Origin: CAYOVG01 sp964407285 | GTDB taxonomy: Bacteria > Desulfobacterota > Syntrophobacteria > Syntrophobacterales > Syntrophobacteraceae | Direction of reading: 5' to 3' | Assembly (NCBI GenBank): GCA_964407285.1 | Contig: CAYOVG010000253.1 | Location: 1-10,767, forward strand | DNA: 10,767 bases | Part shown: positions 1-6,884 of the stretch, piece by piece | Layout of the letters: every line of letters starts with the position of its first letter | How positions within the stretch are numbered: position 1 is the stretch's first letter | The notes under the pieces: model-generated | What the model was told of the DNA's origin: nothing | The model's input: the letters and a program-made list of their open reading frames with translations, nothing else | Databases searched by the model: none | Made by a program: the position numbers and the translations under genes

Positions 1-108
1 CCCGCCTCCGGGACTGACGCTGCCGCCCACGAAGCACAGGTTGCGGTACTTGGGACTTCTCCTCGGTCCCTTCAGGCCGAGGTTCTTGAACCGGTCCGCC
101 ACTACTCC
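1..108 (-). pseudogene. Fragment of a phytoene-desaturase-like C-terminus, copy A
   Basis: Read on the minus strand, this stretch gives an open frame ending at the window edge. It contains KYRNLCFVGGSVSPGGG, which resembles the FAD-binding tail of CrtI/CrtN-type phytoene desaturases (family pattern NLYFVGGSxxPGGG). Nothing upstream of it (to the right, beyond about 108) looks like the rest of such an enzyme, so it is a 5'-truncated remnant or an end piece. Its continuation would lie left of the window. Positions 1-68 align closely with positions 2373-2439 (copy B): I count about eight substitutions and one inserted base over some 65 positions. The inserted base shifts the frame relative to copy B at the EENPEYR segment. 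Family assignment rests on this one short motif and is moderate. Confidence 0.5.
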
Positions 109-585
109 AAAAGGAAGAGCATTGGTCTGCTTCAACGGCCTGCCATGCCCCCTTCGTGCTCGATGCTCTAGAAGCATCTTTTTCCCCTGGCGGAACGAAG
201 ATGGTTTTGATATGAAAATAGCCGAGTGGCTATGAATGGAATCTACGGCGCAAAGGATTCATCTTGATTGACCCTGCGGAGTTCCCGGTCAACTGCTTTG
301 CTTCAGCGGGGAGCTGTTGGCGCCGTGGGGCTGCTGGTCTATCTGCCGCTCAAAGGATGAGACCGCCCGTGCCGCCTCACGTCACCCATGATCTTACCGA
401 GATCAGTCCGGACTGGGCTTCGGATTTCCGGCATTATTGGATGCAGGGCAGAGGGCCGCAGGATTGTTCAGGACCTTTTGCCCCCTGCTGATGGTCTCCA
501 TAATGCGGCAAGCCGCAACTGAAATGCGGTGAGTGATTTGAAAATGGCTCGGCCTTTCTGGGTTGAATTAACGAGGAGTAGAAAC
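109..585. other. Intergenic stretch without convincing genes
   Basis: Only short open frames occur here, on either strand, and none has a plausible start or family-like protein. The stretch separates the desaturase fragment from the lipoprotein gene. It contains one small hairpin followed by five T residues (162-183) and a 6-bp inverted repeat (218-233). The last 15 bases hold the ribosome-binding site of the lipoprotein gene (GAGGAG at 573-578). I saw no clear promoter; a TTGAAA at 538-543 has no well-placed -10 partner. Confidence 0.5.
162..183 (+). terminator. Possible weak rho-independent terminator
   Basis: Arms GATGCT (162-167) and AGCATC (173-178) with a 5-nt loop are followed directly by TTTTT (179-183). 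The stem is only 6 bp and no plus-strand gene is recognised upstream within the window, so this may be chance. Confidence 0.3.
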
Positions 586-1554
586 ATGTATGCCCATAAG
601 ACACACAGACGCGCCGGTAGACTCTCTTTCATGGCAATCGTGCTGGGTGCGGCCATGCTTGCAGGTTGCGCAAAGGCGATCCCCTCTCATCCTCAAGGCG
701 TCGCTCGCGCATCAACATTGCCCGATCTAAGCGGACTGGCTTGGATCGAAGATGATCTGTTCATCGGCGTTCACGATACAAAACGCAATCCGGAGAATCA
801 CCATTGGCCCCGGATTAGTCTTGTGCGTCTTCCCAAGTCGAAAATTGAAGGAATCACCTGGCAGCCCATGGATTTGAAGTTTCCCGGACCAGAGGGTCCC
901 AGCAGCGATTTGGAGAGCGTTAGCCGCATTCCGGGCGGCAAAGCCTTCCTGTTAGCCGAGAGCGGTCAGGGGGGCGAAGATGCCCGACGGATCTTCCTTG
1001 CCACATACAGCAACGGTACGCTGAACATCGAGTCTCAGATCATCTGGCCCGTGCCCGTCGAAAACGTCGAGGCCACCGAAGTCTGCCGGGTCGGCCGGCA
1101 GTTGGTCTTTCTTTACGCGGAGCGCGCCGAGGGCCATGCGGCCACGAAACTCAGGTGGGCCACGCTGTCGCTGAATCCACTGGAGTTCGGGACATTCAAT
1201 GAGCTGACATATGAAGGAATCGACCCGGTCGGAAAGAACGCACGCCCCATCGTAGCCCTGGCGGTTGACGGCGATGGCTTTATCTACAGTGCATCGGCCT
1301 ACGATCCGGGTACCGATGACGGTCCGTTCCGAAGCGTCGTCCGGCAAATCGGGAAGGTGATCGCCGATCAAAATGGTAATCCACGGGTCGAACTGCATGA
1401 GGGCAGGAGGCTGGCGACTTTGGACGGGTTGAAAGTTGAAAGCATCGCCGTGCGCGAATCATCCGAAGGTGGCAAGGAAATATATGTAGGAACCGACGAT
1501 GAGAACTATGGGGGGATTATACGTCTGCTTCCAGCTCAATCCAAAGCACCGTAG
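586..1554 (+). CDS. Predicted lipoprotein with esterase/phytase-like beta-propeller body
   Basis: 322 aa from the ATG at 586, chosen because GAGGAG lies 7 nt upstream; an in-frame GTG at 529 would add 19 residues without a comparable site. The N-terminus is a lipoprotein signal: basic H4KTHRR9, hydrophobic FMAIVLGAAM, then lipobox L25-A-G-C28. Lipidation at Cys28 with Ala at +2 predicts outer-membrane anchoring. The body shows repeated motifs resembling the secreted 'esterase-like activity of phytase'/SdiA-regulated beta-propeller proteins: DLSGLAW near the start with GVHDTK, DLESVSRIPGG in the middle, and KVESIAV followed by YVGTDDENYGG near the end. No substrate can be deduced. It is a lone gene between two desaturase fragments, with no clear terminator after it. 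Lipoprotein call strong; fold assignment moderate. Confidence 0.8.
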   Translation: MYAHKTHRRAGRLSFMAIVLGAAMLAGCAKAIPSHPQGVARASTLPDLSGLAWIEDDLFIGVHDTKRNPENHHWPRISLVRLPKSKIEGITWQPMDLKFPGPEGPSSDLESVSRIPGGKAFLLAESGQGGEDARRIFLATYSNGTLNIESQIIWPVPVENVEATEVCRVGRQLVFLYAERAEGHAATKLRWATLSLNPLEFGTFNELTYEGIDPVGKNARPIVALAVDGDGFIYSASAYDPGTDDGPFRSVVRQIGKVIADQNGNPRVELHEGRRLATLDGLKVESIAVRESSEGGKEIYVGTDDENYGGIIRLLPAQSKAP

Positions 1555-2277
1555 GAAAGGAGCGGAAGATCCGACCTGGAGGTTCGAGGTCCCGAGGGGG
1601 CTTGGAGGGACCATGTTTCGATCAATGGCAGTGCCCGATTTTAGGATATGACAATCGTATCCTGAGCTTGCCCGGAGTTTCCCTATCGGCAAGCGGCATT
1701 CAGATGAGGAGGTTTTTCACGGAATCGGCAGCGATGAGCGACGATTACAATTCCCTGCCGGGAAGAATCTTTGTCGTTGCTCACAGCAGATCGGATTGCC
1801 GGACGGACAGGGTTCGTGCAGAGGGACTTACCTATCACGGGTAGTCCGCTCGTGGAGTTGAGCGGTTATACCGTGAACGGTAGGAATCCGGACTTCTTTA
1901 GGCGGTTGCGGCTTACAGTCGCGATCAGCCCGGCGAGACGCAACAGGCCGCGGCAGCAGGCAGTAACCGCACGAGAAAAGTCCACGTTCCACCTGTACAC
2001 GGTATGATCCGGGCAGTGCATGTTGTTCAGACCTGAACGAATCACCTTATCGGGATTTGGGGGTGCACGGAAGAACTCCATCCCGGTACTTTCATGACCA
2101 TGGCCGAACGGGTCCCGATCAGAATATGGACCATCCCCTGACCTGACTCTGGATCAGCCCTTGACCTGACTCCGACCAGACTTTGATCATGCCCCCGACC
2201 AGCTCGCCCTGGACCGGCCCCGGACCGACAGTTCACCGACAGGCTCGTAGCGTTGATGAACTCTTCCATGAAAGAGT
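1555..2277. other. Gene-poor, apparently decayed stretch
   Basis: No open frame here looks like a protein I recognise. Short frames occur on both strands (plus 1771-2007, minus 1866-2081) and overlap each other without good start sites. Small inverted repeats include an 8-bp stem with one wobble pair at 1643-1663 and TACCGT-GA-ACGGTA at 1869-1882; neither has a T-run. The right part (about 2100-2230) is biased towards GACC/GATCA words and includes a short tandem repeat. The stretch ends in a second desaturase fragment. It reads as degenerate DNA. Confidence 0.5.
2139..2172. repeat. Short direct repeat with 23-nt period in a GACC/GATC-rich stretch
   Basis: The 11-mer TGACCTGACTC occurs exactly at 2139-2149 and 2162-2172. 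Looser variants of the GACC/GATCA pattern continue to about 2227. Two copies only, so this is a small duplication, not an array. Confidence 0.5.
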
Positions 2278-2281
2278 TCAT
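2256..2281. repeat. 10-bp inverted repeat at the end of the desaturase fragment
   Basis: ATGAACTCTT (2256-2265) and AAGAGTTCAT (2272-2281) pair perfectly around a 6-nt loop. The structure covers the stop codon (2278-2280) that ends the desaturase fragment's frame. There is no T-run on either side, so a terminator role is unsupported. Confidence 0.45.
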
Positions 2282-2448
2282 GCTGGAGGTGTTCGCTCCG
2301 GCGCTCCGATTTCCAGGTCCTCGAGGATCTTGTCCCGCACCTGCCGGCCGCAGAGCACCGCCATGGGCATCCCGTCCCCGGGATTGACGCTGCCGCCCAC
2401 GAAGTACAGGTTCCGGTACTCGGGATTCTCCTCGAATTTTTGGGGTCC
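2278..2448 (-). pseudogene. Fragment of a phytoene-desaturase-like C-terminus, copy B
   Basis: The minus-strand frame encodes GPQKFEENPEYRNLY and then FVGGSVNPGDGMPMAVLCGR, continuing QVRDKILEDLEI to a TGA at 2278-2280. This matches the usual end of CrtI/CrtN-type FAD-dependent phytoene desaturases, where NLYFVGGSxxPGGG binds the cofactor and a helix follows. A full enzyme has roughly 500 residues; only about the last 55 are recognisable. Frame sequence further upstream (2449-2520) does not obviously belong to the family and reaches a tRNA terminator. It is therefore a 5'-truncated remnant. It is related to copy A at the left window edge and keeps a better reading frame than A. Confidence 0.6.
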
Positions 2449-2520
2449 CTGAATTTTCAATGCATATGGGAGATAGTGTGGGGGGAGAAAGGTTGAAAGC
2501 AAAGGCGGAAGGTAAAACAA

Positions 2521-2548
2521 AAGGGCTTAGGAGGAATCCTAAGCCCTT
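2521..2548 (-). terminator. Rho-independent terminator of tRNA-Asn
   Basis: Perfect 12-bp arms AAGGGCTTAGGA (2521-2532) and TCCTAAGCCCTT (2537-2548) enclose a GGAA spacer. On the minus strand the stem is followed by TTGTTTTAC, a T-rich tail. It begins 8 bases after the CCA end of the tRNA gene, so it should end that transcript. Confidence 0.85.
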
Positions 2549-2556
2549 GGATTTTC

Positions 2557-2632
2557 TGGCTCCCCGGGACGGACTCGAACCGCCAACCTAGTGGTTAACA
2601 GCCACCCGCTCTGCCGATTGAGCTACCGGGGA
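2557..2632 (-). tRNA. tRNA-Asn (anticodon GUU), CCA encoded
   Basis: The minus strand folds as a full 76-nt cloverleaf. The acceptor stem TCCCCGG (2626-2632) pairs with CCGGGGA (2561-2567). A normal D arm (AGCTCAATCGGCAGAGC) follows. The anticodon loop CTGTTAA places GTT at 2597-2599, tRNA position 34 from the 5' end. The T arm has the standard TTCGAGT loop and a 5-bp stem with one G-U pair. The discriminator base is G and CCA (2557-2559) is encoded in the gene. It is monocistronic, with a promoter 23 bases upstream of its 5' end and a terminator just downstream. Confidence 0.96.
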
Positions 2633-2654
2633 TCGTTGCGGTAACGAATTCGGG

Positions 2655-2683
2655 AATCTACTAAACTATCGCCCGCTTGTCAA
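2655..2683 (-). promoter_or_regulatory. Sigma-70-type promoter of tRNA-Asn
   Basis: On the minus strand a perfect TTGACA (2678-2683) is followed, after exactly 17 bases, by TAGATT (2655-2660), a fair -10 box. Transcription would begin near 2648, giving about 15 bases of leader before the tRNA 5' end at 2632. Confidence 0.75.
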
Positions 2684-2766
2684 GAAAAAATTCCGCACTA
2701 AATTTCAATCGTCGCCGCTTTCCATGTTTCCGTCAACACTACGGGAAAAGCAGGCATCCAGGTATC

Positions 2767-2869
2767 CGGCCGCGCGCAGTCCGGAACGGCTCCGGATTGC
2801 GCGCGGCCGCCGGATTACGGATAGATACGGCCCGGATTACAGGCACGGCCCGGTATTGCAGGCCGTGCC
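2767..2869 (-). terminator. Two strong GC-rich hairpins downstream of porB
   Basis: Hairpin 1 has 19-bp arms, 2767-2785 and 2791-2809, with a 5-nt loop and one imperfect pair (G-T on the plus strand, C-A on the minus). Hairpin 2 has perfect 9-bp arms, GGCACGGCC (2842-2850) and GGCCGTGCC (2861-2869). They lie 26-128 bases beyond the porB stop codon and before the tRNA promoter, so they probably end or stabilise the por transcript. Neither is followed by a proper T-run on the minus strand, so this is not a textbook intrinsic terminator. Between them, CGGATTAC and ACGGCCCGG each occur twice. Confidence 0.5.
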
Positions 2870-2894
2870 GGTTTCAGGGCCCCAACCCAATCGC

Positions 2895-5285
2895 TTACTT
2901 CATCCCGCAACGCTCCAGCAGGGCCTCGTAGTCGGCGGCCACCCGCTGCTCGATCTTTTCGATATCCGCCCGGGTCAGGTGGCGGAAACGCCGTTGGCTC
3001 TTCAGGTAGTCGGCGACGGTCACCTCCGACCCGTCGGCCGCTCTGCCGTGCAGGCCGCAGTTGAGGCAACTGGAGGCTTCCTTGATCGCCTGTTCCTCCG
3101 TGAAGCCCTGGATGACCTCGTCCAGCGTCCTTCGCCGCTCCTCGCCGGGGAGCCTCTCCACGTTGTACCTTCCGCCCTTCGCCACCACCGGGGGCAGTTC
3201 GGCCGGCATGTGTTCGTACTTGTGCCTTCCCCTCGTCAATTTCCTCCTGTGGAGGTAGCGGTCGATGGAGATGGCCACTTCCTTTGCGGACTCGATGGCC
3301 CCGACCACCGTGGCGGCGCCCGTTACGATATCGCCCGCCGCGAAGACTCCGGGAATGGAAGTCTCGAACGTGATCGGATCGACGGCGATGGTCCCCCACT
3401 CCGTCGTGTCGGGCCTGAGTTCCTCGGGGTCTTGGTCGAAGAGCGACCCCTCCGGCTTGAGACCGACCGCGGAGATGACGCTCGTCACCTCGATGGCGTA
3501 CTCCGAACCGGGAACGGGAACGGGGCGACGCCTGCCGCTCGCGTCCGGCTCGCCGAGTTGCATGCGCGTGCAGCGGATCGCTTTGACATTTCCGGACTCA
3601 TCCGCCAGGATTTCCACCGGCGCGGAGAGGAATTCGAAATGGATGCGCTCCTCCTCCGACTCCTCGATTTCCTCCATGCCGGCGGGCATTTCCTCGCGGC
3701 CTCTGCGGTACACCACGTAGACTTCCTCCGCGCCGGCGCGTAGCGCCATGCGGGCGGAATCCATGGCCACGTTCCCGCCTCCGATGACCGCCACCCGTTT
3801 GCCCAGGGGAGCGAACTCCGCGCCCATGTTCACCTGCTTGAGGAAGTTTCCGCCCGCGTACACCTGCGGGAGTTCCTCGCCCGGAACATGGAGCCTGAGC
3901 GTCTTGTGGGTCCCCACCGCGATATAGATCGCCTCGAAGCCCTCCTTGCGCAGGTCGGCCAGCGTAAAATCCTTCCCGAACCGCATGTTGGTCTTGATCG
4001 TGACCCCGAGCTTTTCGATGGTCGCGATCTCCGCCTCCAGGATGTTGCGCGGCAGGCGAAATTCCGGAATGCCGTACAGGAGCCAACCGCCCGGCTTGGG
4101 CATGGCTTCGTAGATCGTGACGTCATAGCCTTCCATCGTCAGGTAGTAGCCGGCCGTAAGGCCTCCCGGCCCCGCGCCGATGATGGCCACTTTCTTCCCG
4201 TTGGACGGTTTCTTCGGCGGCAGGTACGGCTCCTTACGCTGCAGATCCAGGTCCGCCACGAAGCGCTTCAGGAACTCGATTCCCACCGCGCCGTGTATCT
4301 GCGACCGGTTGCAGGCGAATTCGCACGGGTGGTGGCATACGCGGCCGCAAATGGCCGGAAGGGGATGTTCCTGCTTGATGACGTTGATGGCGTCTTCGAA
4401 CTCGCCCTTGGCGATCAGGTTCACGAACCGCGCCACGTTGATGCCCGCCGGACAGGCCAGTTCGCACGGGGCCTTCTCCGCCTGCGAGAGCACCCACTTC
4501 CCGTTGACGACTTCGTAGAGGGGGAATACCCTGCTGAGGACCGCCAGCCTGGCCACTTCGATGCTCTGTTCGGGCGAGCACCGCCATCCCGTCGGACAGG
4601 GCGAGTAGATGTGGATGTAGGCGGGTCCGGGCGTGGACGCCGCTTTTCTCACCTTGTTCATGAGGTCCACCGGAAAGGCCGGAGACGCCGTCGCAACGTA
4701 CGGGATGCCGTGCGCCGCGACGATCGCCGGCATGTTCTTCTTCCAGGTGGCCTGGCCGATGCTGTTCTTCCCCGGAGGCGACGTGGTGGTCATGGCTCCG
4801 TAGGGAGTGGAGGAGGACCTCTGGATGCCGGTGTTCATGTAGGCTTCGTTGTCGAGGCACACGTAGAGGAAGTTGTGCCCGCGTTCGAGGGCGCCGCTGA
4901 GCGACTGGAGCCCGATGTCCGCGGTCGCCCCGTCCCCGCCGTAGGCCAGGAAGACGGTTTCCTTGTCCTCGATTTTGCCCTTTCGGATCATTGCCCTGTA
5001 GGCGGATTCGACACCGCTCACGACCGCCGAGGCGTTTTCGAAGGCCACGTGGAGCCACGGCACCCGCCATGCGCTCTGCGGAAAGGGGGACGTCACGATT
5101 TCCATGCATCCCGTGGCGCTCACCACGACGACGTTGGTCCCGAGCGCCTTCATGACCTGCCGCAGGGCCAGTATCTCGCCGCAGCCCTGGCACGCTCGAT
5201 GCCCCGGTGAAAGCGGTTCCACCGTCGGCATCCTGGTTAGACGAAACCCTTGCGGTTCTTTCGCCGATTTTGATTCAGTTCCCAT
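2895..5285 (-). CDS. porB: Pyruvate:ferredoxin oxidoreductase beta subunit with an embedded GltD/NfnB-like NAD(P)H oxidoreductase module
   Basis: 796 aa from ATG 5285. GAGGG lies only 3 nt upstream; other starts are TTG 5345 and ATG 5297. Residues 1-268 are the TPP-binding PorB core: C32xxC35, C60 and C230 fit the four ligands of its [4Fe-4S] cluster, and GDG (117-119) followed by NEAYMNTG (146-153) is the TPP/Mg site. Residues about 270-750 form a complete GltD/NfnB-type module: cysteines 274, 278, 313, 317, 321 and 325 for Fe-S binding, FAD motif GAGPGGL (370-376), pyridine-nucleotide motif GGGNVAMDSAR (502-512), second FAD motif AAGD (649-652), and C740xxC743. Residues about 756-796 (VADYLKSQRRFRHL onward) resemble the normal PorB C-terminus (pattern PVEEYLKxQGRFxHL). 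The module is therefore an insertion near the end of PorB rather than a simple tail fusion. Expected role: oxidative decarboxylation of pyruvate to acetyl-CoA (or the reverse), with electrons able to pass to or from NAD(P)H. The electron route is inference. Last gene of the operon. Confidence 0.93.
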   Translation of the reverse strand: MGTESKSAKEPQGFRLTRMPTVEPLSPGHRACQGCGEILALRQVMKALGTNVVVVSATGCMEIVTSPFPQSAWRVPWLHVAFENASAVVSGVESAYRAMIRKGKIEDKETVFLAYGGDGATADIGLQSLSGALERGHNFLYVCLDNEAYMNTGIQRSSSTPYGAMTTTSPPGKNSIGQATWKKNMPAIVAAHGIPYVATASPAFPVDLMNKVRKAASTPGPAYIHIYSPCPTGWRCSPEQSIEVARLAVLSRVFPLYEVVNGKWVLSQAEKAPCELACPAGINVARFVNLIAKGEFEDAINVIKQEHPLPAICGRVCHHPCEFACNRSQIHGAVGIEFLKRFVADLDLQRKEPYLPPKKPSNGKKVAIIGAGPGGLTAGYYLTMEGYDVTIYEAMPKPGGWLLYGIPEFRLPRNILEAEIATIEKLGVTIKTNMRFGKDFTLADLRKEGFEAIYIAVGTHKTLRLHVPGEELPQVYAGGNFLKQVNMGAEFAPLGKRVAVIGGGNVAMDSARMALRAGAEEVYVVYRRGREEMPAGMEEIEESEEERIHFEFLSAPVEILADESGNVKAIRCTRMQLGEPDASGRRRPVPVPGSEYAIEVTSVISAVGLKPEGSLFDQDPEELRPDTTEWGTIAVDPITFETSIPGVFAAGDIVTGAATVVGAIESAKEVAISIDRYLHRRKLTRGRHKYEHMPAELPPVVAKGGRYNVERLPGEERRRTLDEVIQGFTEEQAIKEASSCLNCGLHGRAADGSEVTVADYLKSQRRFRHLTRADIEKIEQRVAADYEALLERCGMK

Positions 5286-5408
5286 ATTCCCTCGCATTGT
5301 CAGCCGTGAACCCATCGATCGGCAACGGCATACGGCTGAAATCAATAGTACATTCCATTTTGTTCAAAATAGTTCCGGATTACGTTTTCTTCGCGTCGTA
5401 GCCGATTT
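5286..5408 (-). promoter_or_regulatory. AT-rich porA-porB spacer with a palindrome
   Basis: The other por genes are 3 bases apart, but porA and porB are separated by 123 bases, visibly richer in A and T than the genes. It contains ATTTTG-TT-CAAAAT (5357-5370), a perfect 6-bp inverted repeat with a 2-nt centre. This could be an operator, a processing site or an internal promoter region. I found no well-spaced -35/-10 pair. Function unproven. Confidence 0.3.
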
Positions 5409-6584
5409 CTATTCCCGCACGCCCACTATTTCGTATCCCATGGGGTCGCCGCGGCGTTGACGTTCGATGAGGGCGTCAATCATTTCCGCGAAATTGTCCA
5501 CGGTTACGTCTCTGCCTCCCAAGCCTGCGATATAATTCCATATATACGGATGGAAGCCCCTGTCGTAGAGCGTTGTTTTGACTTCCGCGCAAACCGGTCC
5601 GGAGAGTCCGTTGAGCATGAGCGCGCGGTCGATCATGGCGACGGCCTTCGCCCCCCGGACGGCTTCGAACAGTTCGTCGGCGGGGAAGGGGCGCCACAGG
5701 CGAATCCTCACGAGCCCGACCTTTTTGCCCGCGTCCCGCATGGCGTCGACAGCCGTCATGGCCGTCTCGGAGATGCTCCCCATGGTGATGAGGATGTAGT
5801 CGGCGTCTTCGCTCCGGTAGGTTTCCACCGGGTTGTAGTAGCGCCCGAACATGTCCCCGTATTCCTTCCAGGCTTCGATGATGACGGCCTTGGAGGCCTT
5901 GAGGGCTTCATCCTGCGCCCGCTTGGCTTCGCTGTAGACGTCCGGCATCCCGACCGGGCCCATGGTGACCGGCTTTGCGGGGTCGAGCCGCAGTTTCGGC
6001 TTGTAGGGAGGGAGGAATCTTTGCACCTCTTCCTTGTCGGGGAGGATGATGGGTTCGATCATGTGAGTCAGGACGAACCCGTCCATGTTCACGATCATCG
6101 GGAGCAGCACTCGGTGGTCCTCCGCGACCCGGAAGGCGTGGAAGATAAGGTCGATGACCTCCTGCCCGTTTTCGGCCACGGTCTGAATCCAGCCGGTGTC
6201 GCGGCTCATCATCATGTCCGAGTGGTCGTTCCAGATATTGATGGGAGCGCTCAGCGCCCGGTTGGCCACCACCATGACGATGGGCAGCCGCAGGCTCGCG
6301 GCCACGTAGCAGATTTCCGCCATGAGGGCGTAGCCCTGGGAACTGGTCGACGTAAAGGTGCGGGCTCCGGCCGCGGCCGATCCCACACAGGTGCTCATCG
6401 CGCTGTGTTCCGACTCGACCGGGATGAACTCGCAGTCCAGGTGGCCGTCCGCCACCAGTTCCGAGAGGTGCTCCACGATGTGGGTCTGCGGGGTAATGGG
6501 ATACGCGGCGATCAGGTCCACATCGGCCATCCCCACGGCCTCCGCGGCCGCGATGGAGACTTCCATTCCTACTCGTCTGGCCAT
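5409..6584 (-). CDS. porA: Pyruvate:ferredoxin oxidoreductase alpha subunit
   Basis: 391 aa, the usual length for the alpha subunit of four-subunit 2-oxoacid:ferredoxin oxidoreductases. It supplies the second half of the TPP site and the CoA/substrate region; the enzyme is cytoplasmic. Visible motifs are YPITPQT (28-34), VESEHSA (56-62) with the glutamate that activates TPP, the conserved TSSQGYALM (80-88) and RLWRPFP (295-301) opening the C-terminal domain. NRALSAPINIWND (108-120) resembles pyruvate-type alpha subunits more than 2-ketoisovalerate (Vor) ones, which favours pyruvate as substrate; this is judged by eye. The start ATG is preceded by GGAGGGAGAC, which overlaps the end of porD; the gap to the porD stop is 3 bases. 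A Vor or generic 2-oxoacid role cannot be fully excluded. Confidence 0.95.
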   Translation of the reverse strand: MARRVGMEVSIAAAEAVGMADVDLIAAYPITPQTHIVEHLSELVADGHLDCEFIPVESEHSAMSTCVGSAAAGARTFTSTSSQGYALMAEICYVAASLRLPIVMVVANRALSAPINIWNDHSDMMMSRDTGWIQTVAENGQEVIDLIFHAFRVAEDHRVLLPMIVNMDGFVLTHMIEPIILPDKEEVQRFLPPYKPKLRLDPAKPVTMGPVGMPDVYSEAKRAQDEALKASKAVIIEAWKEYGDMFGRYYNPVETYRSEDADYILITMGSISETAMTAVDAMRDAGKKVGLVRIRLWRPFPADELFEAVRGAKAVAMIDRALMLNGLSGPVCAEVKTTLYDRGFHPYIWNYIAGLGGRDVTVDNFAEMIDALIERQRRGDPMGYEIVGVRE

Positions 6585-6587
6585 ATC

Positions 6588-6881
6588 TTAGTCTCCCTCC
6601 TCCACCATCTTGATGGCGTTCACGGGACACTCGTGGGCACAGATCCCGCATCCCTTGCAGTGGTACAGGTTTTGTTCGTAGTAACCCTTCTCGTTTCGGG
6701 AATAAACCATGTCCGGACAGAAAATGTAGCATCTGCCGCATCGAATGCAGGCGTCGAAGTCCGTTACGGGACGCATCGAGCGCCAGTCTCCCGTCTTGAG
6801 TTCTTCGGCGCACCCCGGATTGAGGATGGCTGTTCCTATTGCCAGTTCTTTCCAACTTATGAGTCCGGTTTCCTTAGCCAC
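6588..6881 (-). CDS. porD: Pyruvate:ferredoxin oxidoreductase delta subunit (2[4Fe-4S] ferredoxin-like)
   Basis: 97 aa, typical for PorD. Two complete [4Fe-4S] motifs are visible: C45xxC48xxC51xxxC55P and C75xxC78xxC81xxxC85P. These clusters carry electrons from the PorB cluster towards external ferredoxin. The N-terminal segment before them (GxISWKELxxG, then NPGCAEELKTGDW) is the standard PorD lead-in. The start is GTG at 6881, 3 bases after the porG stop, with GGAGG 8 nt upstream inside the end of porG, so the genes are probably translationally coupled. Nothing unusual. Confidence 0.95.
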   Translation of the reverse strand: MAKETGLISWKELAIGTAILNPGCAEELKTGDWRSMRPVTDFDACIRCGRCYIFCPDMVYSRNEKGYYEQNLYHCKGCGICAHECPVNAIKMVEEGD

Positions 6882-6884
6882 GGG

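Noticed and set aside
1771..2081. Overlapping short frames on both strands in the gene-poor stretch
   Set aside because: Neither has a ribosome-binding site or family-like features, and they overlap each other. At most decayed remnants.
2373..2382. TCCCCGGGA shared by desaturase fragment B and the tRNA acceptor end, as a possible att repeat
   Set aside because: Only about 9 bases match and the flanks differ. The same bases belong to the desaturase motif and recur in copy A, so this is coincidence.
4478..4492. Possibility that the PorB-GltD joint is a sequencing error joining two genes
   Set aside because: The frame is continuous with normal codon use across the joint, and a PorB-like tail follows the GltD-like part. 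Two accidentally joined genes would not explain that tail.
3888..5210. Plus-strand open frame of 440 codons, and a similar one at 2724-3743
   Set aside because: Both are antisense shadows of the PorB fusion gene, with Arg/His-rich composition typical of shadows in GC-rich DNA.
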